From Zhongshania aliphaticivorans (lineage in GTDB: Bacteria; Pseudomonadota; Gammaproteobacteria; Pseudomonadales; Spongiibacteraceae): DNA of 64,000 nucleotides. Numbering within the stretch: the stretch's first letter is position 1; the number at the start of each line of letters is the position of its first letter. The stretch covers positions 899,501-963,500 of the forward strand of contig NZ_CP014544.1 of assembly GCF_001586255.1 (NCBI RefSeq), written 5' to 3'. A model generated the notes under the pieces. It did no database searches. It saw nothing but the letters and a program-made list of their open reading frames with translations, and was not told where the DNA came from. This document shows positions 8,987 through 16,755 of the stretch, piece by piece. The translations under genes and the position numbers were made by a program.

Positions 8987-10558
8987 CTAGCCGATGCTGC
9001 GCCCGTGATTCTCCCAGTAGGGAGCGCGGAGATCTTTTTTCGACACCTTGCCAGCGCCGGTGCGCGGGAAGTCGTCGACAAACGCTACTGATTTTGGGCA
9101 TTTGTAGCGCGCTAGGTGCGCTTTGCAATAATCTATTATATCGGCTTCGCTGGGCTTGGTGCCAGATCGGAGAATGATCATGGCTTTAACTTCTTCTCCC
9201 CATTTCTCGCTGGGCACGCCAATTACGGCAGCGGCGGCGACATCTGGATGCAGTGACAAGCAGTTTTCGACTTCGGTGGAATAGACGTTTTCACCGCCGG
9301 TGACGATCATGTCTTTGGCGCGGTCGACGATATAGAAGTAGCCTTCGTCGTCGAAGTAGCCCACATCACCCGATTTATACCAGCCAGTATTGAATACCTC
9401 CTGCCACGCTTCTCCCTTTTGCCAATAGCCTTTTGCGATAGAGGGTAGCTTAATGAGCATTTCGCCCGGCTGGTTGGCTGGCAGCGTTTGGCCATCGGTG
9501 TCGATAATTTTGATTTCGATTAGCGGCAGCGGTTTTCCGCAGGAGGTTAAACGATGCTCGTTGTTGAGGTCGTGGTCATCTGGGCGCAGCAGTGTGATTG
9601 CACCGCCGGATTCGGTGGAGCCATAAAATTGCATGAATTTACAGGGTATTTTTTCCATAGCGCGTTTTAATAGCCCAACGGAAATAGCCGAGCCAGCGTA
9701 CATAATTTCACGCAGACTGCTGAAATCGGTATTTTCTGTTTTCGGGTGATCCAGCAACATTTGTAGCATGACCGGCGCTACGCCAGCCAAGCTCGGTTTT
9801 TGCTCATTGATTAGCTGCAAGACTTCGGTCGGGTCAAATTGGGTGGCGATAACAATAGTAGCGCCGTTGTACATCGCCTGCATTGACAGACCAAGGCCCA
9901 GTAAATGGAAGCTTGGTACGCAAAATAAGAAGCGATCTTGTGCGCCCCAAGTATAGGCGGGCTCAAGGTGTTCACACAGGCGCATATTCATAATGCCCGC
10001 TTGGCAAAACTCTACGCCTTTGGGAATACCGGTGGTGCCGGAGGTGTAAATTTGCCATGTGGTATCGTCAAGACCGCAATAGGCGTTAGGGTCGCTGCTA
10101 TCGGCGCCGTCGTACCACTGCCAAAGGGGGTTTTGCTCGCGCTGACCAGCGATCATATCAATGCTCGGAATATCGAGGTCGATCATGCTGCGAGCGCTGT
10201 CCCAGAGGTCCTTAAAGCTATTTTGGACGATGGCCAAGGCCGGCTTGGCGTCGTTGAGGATGCCGGCAGCTTCAGTGCTCGACAGGCGCCAGTTCATGGG
10301 AATGAATACAGCATTAATTTTTGCACAGGCATAAATGGTGAGAAAATAGTCGTCGGCATTGCCTGCGTAGTACAGCACGCGGTCACCTTGGTTTACGCCG
10401 GCGCTGCGCATGGCATTGGCCATTTTGCTGGATTTTTCATCAAACTCAGCCCAGCTGAGCGCGTAGCCCATAAACTGAGTGGCAGTCTGTTGCGGGTACT
10501 GTTTGGCGTTATAGCGGACAATGTCTGCAACGTTGCGAATTTCTGGAAAGGCCCACAT
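8987..10558 (-). CDS. Acyl-CoA synthetase (AMP-forming)
   Basis: 523 residues of the ANL superfamily. The P-loop-like motif YTSGTTGIPKG is near residue 170, YGSTESGG near 315, the hinge region GWYKSGDVGYFDDEGYFYIVDR near 395, and the catalytic lysine segment GAGKVSKKDL near 505. It adenylates a carboxylate with ATP and transfers it to CoA. It lies 21 bases after the isomerase gene and before the thiolase in the same operon. If the nearby XylB- and XylC-like enzymes make a ring carboxylate, this ligase is the natural next step, comparable to AliA or perillate-CoA ligase (inference). A medium- or long-chain fatty acid substrate is the alternative. Confidence 0.92.
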   Translation of the reverse strand: MWAFPEIRNVADIVRYNAKQYPQQTATQFMGYALSWAEFDEKSSKMANAMRSAGVNQGDRVLYYAGNADDYFLTIYACAKINAVFIPMNWRLSSTEAAGILNDAKPALAIVQNSFKDLWDSARSMIDLDIPSIDMIAGQREQNPLWQWYDGADSSDPNAYCGLDDTTWQIYTSGTTGIPKGVEFCQAGIMNMRLCEHLEPAYTWGAQDRFLFCVPSFHLLGLGLSMQAMYNGATIVIATQFDPTEVLQLINEQKPSLAGVAPVMLQMLLDHPKTENTDFSSLREIMYAGSAISVGLLKRAMEKIPCKFMQFYGSTESGGAITLLRPDDHDLNNEHRLTSCGKPLPLIEIKIIDTDGQTLPANQPGEMLIKLPSIAKGYWQKGEAWQEVFNTGWYKSGDVGYFDDEGYFYIVDRAKDMIVTGGENVYSTEVENCLSLHPDVAAAAVIGVPSEKWGEEVKAMIILRSGTKPSEADIIDYCKAHLARYKCPKSVAFVDDFPRTGAGKVSKKDLRAPYWENHGRSIG

Positions 10559-10579
10559 ATTGTCGATCCTCTTTTAATA

Positions 10580-11371
10580 TTATTTATAGTGGAAGGTAAC
10601 TTGTTCTTTGTTGGCCACGGCTAACACCGCGTTCCAGGTGTCGTCGCTGCGAGTGCATTCGGTCAGCGCCCGAGACTCCATTTCCATTTGGCTTTCAAGG
10701 CCATTGCCGAAACTGCTCAAAAACAAATTCTTGTATTGACCATAGGTAAAGGTTGGTCCAGTTGCCAGCTCCCGGGCCAGTTGATTCGTGGCTTCGGCAA
10801 GTTCTTCGGATGCGTGGATTTCCGTGGCCAAGCCGTACTCCAAGGCTTGTTCGGCGCTCCAATTCTGATTGCGGGCAAAGAAGGAAAATGCCTTTCTGGT
10901 ACCAACACGCCGGGGTAGAAAATAGGAAGAGCCGCAATCGCAGGAAAAGCCAATGCCAGCGAAGGCCGCGTAAAACTTAGCATTGGGGCCGATTAGTACA
11001 AAGTCGGCTGCCGCCGCCAAGGCGACACCACCGCCCGCCACCAATGCGTCGCAGCTGAAAATTACCGGGGCGTCCATGCGCGCAAGTCGCGAAACACCCA
11101 TGTGCATATCGGCGGTTGCGGTTTTAATAAAACGAGGCAGGGCTGCACGCTCGCCGTTAGCAAAGGTTTTTAAATCTCCGCCCACACTGAAATAAGGGCC
11201 TTCGGCGTCGATGATAACCGCGCGAACGTCGCGATTATCATCGCATTCGGTAGCGAGTAGATTGAATTCGCGACAAAATGTCGAATCAAACGGGTTGCCT
11301 CGCTTACCTTGACTCAGGGTGATGCGGGCAACGCCATTCTCTATTTTAAATTTAAACGCCGTTAATTCCAT
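10580..11371 (-). CDS. Enoyl-CoA hydratase/isomerase family protein, PaaG-like
   Basis: 263 residues with a crotonase fold: an oxyanion-hole segment VGGDLKTFANG near residue 65 and VAGGGVALAAAAD near 112. Both catalytic glutamates of classical hydratases are replaced: Val stands where GGG-x-E has Glu, and the second Glu position is Phe in YAAFAGIG. Instead an Asp in FSCDCGSSYFLPRRVG matches the PaaG-type P-D-x-G-S motif of double-bond isomerases. I therefore favour an enoyl-CoA isomerase over a hydratase. It is the second gene of the minus-strand operon after a dienoyl-CoA-reductase-like SDR, which fits handling of unsaturated acyl-CoAs. Confidence 0.85.
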   Translation of the reverse strand: MELTAFKFKIENGVARITLSQGKRGNPFDSTFCREFNLLATECDDNRDVRAVIIDAEGPYFSVGGDLKTFANGERAALPRFIKTATADMHMGVSRLARMDAPVIFSCDALVAGGGVALAAAADFVLIGPNAKFYAAFAGIGFSCDCGSSYFLPRRVGTRKAFSFFARNQNWSAEQALEYGLATEIHASEELAEATNQLARELATGPTFTYGQYKNLFLSSFGNGLESQMEMESRALTECTRSDDTWNAVLAVANKEQVTFHYK

Positions 11372-11410
11372 GATTTAGCTCTCTTATCGTTAAGGTCTAG
11401 GGCGGTGTTA

Positions 11411-12292
11411 TTAGCCCGTAGAGCGCTCGCTCTTCTCTTTGTCAGCTGAGGCTTTCAGGTTCTCGCGAATATTACTCCAGTCGTCGTCGCTCAGATCAGA
11501 TAGGCTGGCAAAGGTGCTCGGCGCGGCTAAATGGTGGCCGCCATCAATGGCAATGGTCTGTCCTGTTAAGTAGTCGCAGCCGTCAGCTTGTAAGAAAATC
11601 ATTAAGTTAGCTAATTCTGGCATTTCACCGTAGCGGCGCATCGGTACGCTAGACGAATCGGTGGCGCCGCTCGATTTACCGGTGGGGTTGAGCTTTTCCC
11701 AAGCACCTTCGGTGGGGAAGGGGCCGGGGGCAACTGCGTTGAGACGAATGCCGTAAGGTCCCCACTCTACCGCGAGAGACTTGGTCATGGAGTCGATGGC
11801 GGTTTTAGACATTGCCGACGGCACGACATAGGCCGAACCGGTCCATACCCAGGTTACTAAGTTACTAACGATACTGCCGCGAATCCCAAGATTGATCCAG
11901 CGCTTACCCACGGCTAATACAGTGTAGAAAGAGCCGTCCATTACGGTGGAGCGAATAGCTTGATAGCCCCGTGGCGATAAGTCTTTGGTGGGGGAGATGA
12001 AGTTCGCTGCGGCGTTGTTGATCAAGCCGCTTAGCGGGCCTTCGGTGAAAATCGACTCTACCATGTCGTCAATCGATTCTGGGTCGCGGATATCGCAAAT
12101 GCGGTAGTGGATTTTGCCGCCGGTATCGGCACCCAGTTCTTCGCAGGTGGTCTGTAATACGCTTTCACGGCGTCCGCAAATGTACACTTCAGCGCCACAG
12201 GCGAGTAATCCTCTGCTGATTTCCTTGCCAAGACCTGTTCCGCCACCGGTAACGAGAATTCGTTTGCCATTAAGGGTGCTGTTATTAAACAT
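11411..12292 (-). CDS. Short-chain dehydrogenase, 2,4-dienoyl-CoA reductase-like
   Basis: 293 residues. The Rossmann motif TGGGTGLG is near residue 16 and NNAAANFI near 92, resembling the N.AA.NF signature of DECR-type reductases. SAMSKTAIDSMTKSLAVEWG replaces the usual YxxxK with SxxSK, again as in dienoyl-CoA reductases, and is followed by LNAVAPGPFPTEG. It would reduce a conjugated dienoyl-CoA with NADPH. The last ~25 residues are a charged tail. First gene of a four-gene minus-strand operon that diverges from the XylA-like reductase. This places unsaturated-acyl-CoA processing in the block. Confidence 0.85.
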   Translation of the reverse strand: MFNNSTLNGKRILVTGGGTGLGKEISRGLLACGAEVYICGRRESVLQTTCEELGADTGGKIHYRICDIRDPESIDDMVESIFTEGPLSGLINNAAANFISPTKDLSPRGYQAIRSTVMDGSFYTVLAVGKRWINLGIRGSIVSNLVTWVWTGSAYVVPSAMSKTAIDSMTKSLAVEWGPYGIRLNAVAPGPFPTEGAWEKLNPTGKSSGATDSSSVPMRRYGEMPELANLMIFLQADGCDYLTGQTIAIDGGHHLAAPSTFASLSDLSDDDWSNIRENLKASADKEKSERSTG

Positions 12293-12664
12293 AGTAAAGC
12301 CTCTTTATGTATTCAGTATTGTACTGTCAGCAGTGCTATTTAGTGTTAAATGTCAGTGTGCTAGCAAGCGCGTATCGAGCGATAAATTTTCTATAATGAT
12401 GATAATAGTACGCATGCGAAATAAAATGGTAAATAGCTAATTGCCATATTAGTGGAAATCCGTGAGTTTTATTGTGTGGCTCGGTAGTAGGGTTGGTATC
12501 TTGGTGAAATATTGGGCGGAAGTACTACGAGAATACATTGTGGTGGGGAATTTTCTAGTCTTGACATTAATGGTTCGCAAGCTTAAATTAAGTGAAGGTA
12601 ACTAATAATAGGTCAGGGCGCTTTGTTGGCGGCTGGTTGCGTCAAAGCGCGCGTAGGAGTTCAT
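12293..12664. promoter_or_regulatory. Divergent control region of the two catabolic operons
   Basis: 372 AT-rich bases between the minus-strand beta-oxidation operon and the plus-strand reductase/dehydrogenase set. It must carry both promoters; a TATAAT-like hexamer is at 12392-12397 on the plus strand but lacks a good -35 at the usual distance. No gene is visible. Confidence 0.45.
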
Positions 12665-13732
12665 GTGTCATTATTTTCATTTTTAAAGCCATCTTCCAAG
12701 CGGGTTACCGTTATGCCCGCCGGGGTGAGTTTTGAGGTTAAGCCCGGACAATCTATTCTGGAGGCGGGTTTGGCCGCCGGTTATGCAATGCCTCACAGCT
12801 GCACTGTAGGCACCTGTGGCACGTGTAAATGTAAGTTGGCTGAAGGCAAGGTTAGAGAATTAACGAATTTTGCCTATGTCTTAGAGGCAGAGGAGTTACA
12901 AAGTAATGTGATTCTGACCTGTCAGGCGGCATTAAAATCAGATGCAGTTGTTGAGATTCCCAATTTCGAATTGAAGCACCTAACGCCGCCAGAAGATTTC
13001 GAGGGCGAGATCATTAAGTGTGAAGACCTGACCCACGATACCCGTAAGGTAACGATTCGCCTCGATCGCCCCGTTAAGTTTGATGCGGGGCAGTACCTGC
13101 AGGTTCACCACGAAGAGATCTTTGGTGCGCGCTCGTATTCCTTTGCCATGGCGCCAGAAGAAGAGGGTTGCCAAGAGGTCGAGCTCTTTATTCGTAACGT
13201 GCCCGGCGGTGAGTTTACCGGCATGTTATTTGCCGACAAGCTAGCCGGTGTCAAAGTGGCGATTCATGGCCCCGCTGGCAACTTTTGGCTGCGCGATGGT
13301 CGCGGCCCGATTATTTGTGTTGGCGGTGGTAGTGGTCTTGCGCCTATTGTGAGCCTGTTAGAGCAGGCGGCCAAGCAGCCTCATGGCCGCCCCTGCGTGA
13401 TGTTCTTTGGTGCGCGCAGTCAAGCTGATTTGTATTGCTTGGATCGCATTCAAAAAATTGGCGAAGCTTGGGATGGCGCCTTCCAGTTTGTGCCAGTGTT
13501 ATCTGACGAGCCTGAAGACAGTGATTGGCAGGGCTTGCGCGGCTTTGTTAATACCGCGATTGAACCCGTTGCCGGGCAGTATTTGTCTGCAGATACCCAG
13601 GTCTATTTGTGTGGCCCGCCGCCGATGATCGACGCGGTGACGGCAACAGTCTTAGAGCTCGATATTGTTGAGAAAAATATTCACGCGGATAAGTTTTTAG
13701 ATGCCAGTCACGGTATTTCTCGCCAAGACTGA
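12665..13732 (+). CDS. XylA-like NADH:ferredoxin-type monooxygenase reductase
   Basis: The GTG at 12665 has AGGAG five bases upstream and gives 355 residues; a longer TTG start lacks a site. Residues 1-95 are a plant-type 2Fe-2S ferredoxin with ligands Cys46, Cys51, Cys54 and Cys86. Then comes an FNR-type flavin domain with RSYSFA near residue 155 and an NAD domain with CVGGGSGLAP near 220 and CGPPPMI near 315. The same domain order and size occur in XylA of the TOL plasmid and CymAb. It would pass NADH electrons to a diiron membrane hydroxylase, and the XylM-like protein at 26581 is the obvious partner. Followed by ALDH and ADH genes. Confidence 0.9.
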   Translation: MSLFSFLKPSSKRVTVMPAGVSFEVKPGQSILEAGLAAGYAMPHSCTVGTCGTCKCKLAEGKVRELTNFAYVLEAEELQSNVILTCQAALKSDAVVEIPNFELKHLTPPEDFEGEIIKCEDLTHDTRKVTIRLDRPVKFDAGQYLQVHHEEIFGARSYSFAMAPEEEGCQEVELFIRNVPGGEFTGMLFADKLAGVKVAIHGPAGNFWLRDGRGPIICVGGGSGLAPIVSLLEQAAKQPHGRPCVMFFGARSQADLYCLDRIQKIGEAWDGAFQFVPVLSDEPEDSDWQGLRGFVNTAIEPVAGQYLSADTQVYLCGPPPMIDAVTATVLELDIVEKNIHADKFLDASHGISRQD

Positions 13733-13745
13733 TGTGTGTTTACTC

Positions 13746-13769
13746 GCGACGCTTTTAGGTGAGCGTCGC
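13746..13769 (+). other. Stem-loop between reductase and aldehyde dehydrogenase genes
   Basis: A 7-bp inverted repeat GCGACGC / GCGTCGC encloses a 10-base loop. No T-tract follows, so an mRNA stability or processing element is as likely as a terminator. Confidence 0.4.
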
Positions 13770-13803
13770 CGGTTCAAATGTTAATAATAAACGGAGACGC
13801 TTT

Positions 13804-15276
13804 ATGAATTCCCTTAGTGATATCAGCGTGCCCTCGGGCAAAATGTTAATCGGTAGCGACTGGTGTGACGCCTATAGTGGCGAAACCCTGAGTGTTGAAA
13901 ATCCCGCTAATGGTGAAATTTTTACGTCTATCGCTGCCGGTGGCGCAGCAGAAATTGACGCGGCGGTAAAGGCGGCGCGCAAAACATTTGAATCGACGGC
14001 GTGGTCGCGGATGCGTCCTATCGATCGCAGCCGACTATTGGAGCAAGTTGCACTTAAAATTGAAGCTCACGCTGAAGAGCTGGCCCTGCTAGAGAGTTTT
14101 GATAACGGCAAGCCCAAACATTTGGCGATGATGGTCGACATTCCCTCGTCGGTTGAAGTATTTCGTTATATGGCGGGCTGGTGCACAAAAATTTACGGCA
14201 AAACCCTGCCAATTTCTGGTGATGGTCGCCAGTACCACGCCTATACTCTGCGTCAGCCTGTCGGTGTAGTGGGTGCGATTGTGCCCTGGAATTACCCTCT
14301 GCCAATGGCCTCCTGGAAAATTGCATCAGCGCTCGCTGCGGGTTGTACAGTGGTGCTTAAGCCCTCGGAAGTGACATCATTAACTACCTTGCGTCTTGCT
14401 GAGCTTATGCTCGAAGCGGGCGTTCCACCCGGTGCCTTGAACATTGTGACGGGGGTGGGTGAAGTCGCTGGCGAAGCCTTAATTACTCATCCAGACGTTG
14501 ATAAAATTGCCTTTACCGGCTCTACACCGGTAGGTAAGCATATATTGCGTAGCTCGGCTAATGACCTGCGCCGGGTCAGCTTAGAGCTGGGCGGTAAGTC
14601 GCCTACGATTATCATGCCAGATGCCGATCTCGACAAAGCCATACCCGATGCGGCCATGGCGATCTTCTTTAACTCTGGGCAAACTTGCTTTGCCGGATCG
14701 CGTTTGCTCTGCCACGAATCAATCTACGATGTGGTGGTGGCTGGTATTAATGAAGTTGCCAAAAACCTGCCGATTGGCGCCGGCCAAGATCCGACAACCA
14801 TGATTGGCCCCGTGGTGAATAAAAAGCAACGTGAACGCATAGAAAATTATATAAAAATTGGTCAGGAAGAGGGCGCTGAACGCATTTCGCCAGAGGGTGA
14901 CGTGCCAGGACAAGGTTACTTTGTTAAGCCCACTATTTTGTCTGGTGCGAGTGCGGACTCGCGAGTGTTTAATGAGGAAATATTTGGGCCGGTGCTTACG
15001 GCAACCAAATTCAGCACCGAAGAAGAGGCTGTGAAATTAGCAAATCAAAGTCAATATGGCTTGGGCGCTAACCTGTATTGTAAAAACGTTAAAACCGCCC
15101 ACAAAATGGCGGCAGCAATCCATGCTGGAACAGTGTGGATTAACACCTATTTTGTGGTGGATGCGGCAATGCCTTTTGGTGGATTTAAAGAGTCAGGTAT
15201 CGGTCGCGAAGTCGGTGAAGACGGCGTGTTGATGTTTACCGAGTCTAAATCCGTTTGTGCTTTATTGGACGATTGA
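13804..15276 (+). CDS. Aldehyde dehydrogenase, XylC-like
   Basis: 490 residues from the ATG at 13804, which has GGAG seven bases upstream; the frame runs on to a GTG at 13759 without support. Catalytic Cys295 lies in NSGQTCFAGSR and the general-base Glu261 in LELGGKSP. PWNYPLPMASWK contributes to the cofactor site and GSTPVG to the NAD-binding turn. It oxidises an aldehyde to a carboxylate with NAD(P)+. Its size matches benzaldehyde and p-cumic aldehyde dehydrogenases, and it sits between a XylA-like reductase and a zinc alcohol dehydrogenase, so it most likely makes a ring carboxylate (inference). General betaine-aldehyde-type activity is the alternative. Confidence 0.92.
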   Translation: MNSLSDISVPSGKMLIGSDWCDAYSGETLSVENPANGEIFTSIAAGGAAEIDAAVKAARKTFESTAWSRMRPIDRSRLLEQVALKIEAHAEELALLESFDNGKPKHLAMMVDIPSSVEVFRYMAGWCTKIYGKTLPISGDGRQYHAYTLRQPVGVVGAIVPWNYPLPMASWKIASALAAGCTVVLKPSEVTSLTTLRLAELMLEAGVPPGALNIVTGVGEVAGEALITHPDVDKIAFTGSTPVGKHILRSSANDLRRVSLELGGKSPTIIMPDADLDKAIPDAAMAIFFNSGQTCFAGSRLLCHESIYDVVVAGINEVAKNLPIGAGQDPTTMIGPVVNKKQRERIENYIKIGQEEGAERISPEGDVPGQGYFVKPTILSGASADSRVFNEEIFGPVLTATKFSTEEEAVKLANQSQYGLGANLYCKNVKTAHKMAAAIHAGTVWINTYFVVDAAMPFGGFKESGIGREVGEDGVLMFTESKSVCALLDD

Positions 15277-15317
15277 TTTTAGTGGGCCTTGTTTAACGTC
15301 GAATTAGGAAGATAAAA

Positions 15318-16421
15318 ATGCAAATAACAGCAGCAGTAAGCCGGTCGGCCGGAGCAGACTTTACGATAGAGAAGTTGGAGCTTGAAGATCCCCGCGCAGA
15401 TGAAGTGCTTGTTCGCATTGTCGGGGTTGGCGTGTGTCACACCGATATCGCGGCGCGAGATCAGGCGATTCCTGCGGAAATGCCCATTGTACTCGGGCAC
15501 GAAGGTGCGGGAATTGTTGAAAAAGTAGGTGCGGGCGTGACGTCGGTAAAACCGGGCGATCACGTGGTGTTGTCATACACCTTTTGTGAAAAGTGCGCGC
15601 CCTGCGACCACGATCACCACAACTATTGTCAGCAGTTTGCGCCGCTTAATTTTGTCGGTATTCGTGCAGATGGCTCTAAAGCGCTTTCAGATAGCGCGGG
15701 TTCAGTAAGCAGTCATTTCTTTGGTCAGTCGTCTTTCGCGAGCTACGCACTGTGCTATGAAAACAATGTGATTAAGGTGCGTGATGATGCCCCTTTGGAG
15801 CTGCTTGGCCCCTTAGGCTGCGGTATTCAGACCGGCGCAGGTACATTCATGCGTTCAATGGCCTGTGAGGCGGGTTCTGCGGTTGCGGTCACCGGTGGCG
15901 GAGCAGTGGGTCTTGCTGCCGTATTGGGCGCGGTGGTGCAGGGTTGCGAAACAATTATTGTTGTCGAGCCCCACGAGAATCGCCGCAAGTTGGCGCTGGA
16001 GTTGGGCGCGACGCACGTTATTGACCCAATGGCAGGTAATATGACCGAAGCTATACGGGCTATTGTGCCAAACGGCCTTAACTATGCGCTCGATACCACA
16101 GGCAAAAATGTGGTGTTTGCTGGACTTGTGGCAGCCATGGCTGCGGCAGGGACAATAGGAATTGTGGGTGTTCCGAGTACTGAAGACGATGCAATGCTTA
16201 AGCTGGATGTGCTTAACCTCCTGCTTTGTGGCATAAAAGTTAAGGGAATTTGTGAGGGGGATGCCGACCCTGCTGAGTTTATTCCCGTTATGGTTAACTT
16301 GCATATGGAAGGCAAATTCCCATTTGATAAAATTTGCGACTTCTATTCATTTAATGAAATTAATCAAGCAGTTGCCGATCAGCACAGCGGAAAATGTGTA
16401 AAGGCAATTTTGAAGTTGTAA
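15318..16421 (+). CDS. Zinc-dependent alcohol dehydrogenase, XylB-like
   Basis: 367 residues, medium-chain dehydrogenase family. Cys40 and the GHEGAG histidine are catalytic zinc ligands, and CEKCAPCDHDHHNYC supplies the four structural zinc cysteines. The Rossmann motif GGGAVGLA lies near residue 195, followed by a likely NAD-selective acidic residue in VVEPHENR. It resembles aryl-alcohol/benzyl-alcohol dehydrogenases such as XylB in length and motif layout. It lies 41 bases after the aldehyde dehydrogenase, giving a consecutive alcohol-to-aldehyde-to-acid pair. Substrate specificity for benzylic, perillyl or aliphatic alcohols cannot be decided by eye. Confidence 0.9.
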   Translation: MQITAAVSRSAGADFTIEKLELEDPRADEVLVRIVGVGVCHTDIAARDQAIPAEMPIVLGHEGAGIVEKVGAGVTSVKPGDHVVLSYTFCEKCAPCDHDHHNYCQQFAPLNFVGIRADGSKALSDSAGSVSSHFFGQSSFASYALCYENNVIKVRDDAPLELLGPLGCGIQTGAGTFMRSMACEAGSAVAVTGGGAVGLAAVLGAVVQGCETIIVVEPHENRRKLALELGATHVIDPMAGNMTEAIRAIVPNGLNYALDTTGKNVVFAGLVAAMAAAGTIGIVGVPSTEDDAMLKLDVLNLLLCGIKVKGICEGDADPAEFIPVMVNLHMEGKFPFDKICDFYSFNEINQAVADQHSGKCVKAILKL

Positions 16422-16755
16422 ATTGCCGTCAGCGCTCTGCCTTAATGTTATCGTCCACGGGATGCAAATATTAGGGTAGCGCGGTTTTGCTGTGGAATAT
16501 TTTAGTTATAAGCACGCATCCAAATGTCGGGGGTGTGCGTAATACCAATTGCAGAAATATTATCTAACAATAACTAACGACAGTTAATTCATGCAAAGTT
16601 CACAGATTTTTAGTTAGTAAGTAAAAATGTTTGACACATTAGTTCGCTTATGAATAAATAGTATACATAATGTTAGCAAGAATATCGTCGACATAGAATC
16701 GACGAATTTTGAAGCAATTTAGAAAGACAATAATTGTTATGCAAGGGTGAATGAT
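16422..16755. promoter_or_regulatory. Promoter region of TonB receptor with inverted repeat
   Basis: 334 AT-rich bases without a gene. A candidate promoter has TTGACA at 16631-16636 and TAAATA at 16655-16660 (18-base spacer). A 6-bp inverted repeat CGTCGA-N7-TCGACG at 16686-16704 lies just downstream, in the expected 5' leader, and could be an operator. Confidence 0.5.

Noticed and set aside
9938-10624. Long plus-strand ORF (228 codons) antisense to the acyl-CoA synthetase gene
   Set aside because: It lies opposite a convincing family member with all motifs, shows no recognisable domain and no ribosome-binding site; it is a shadow frame.
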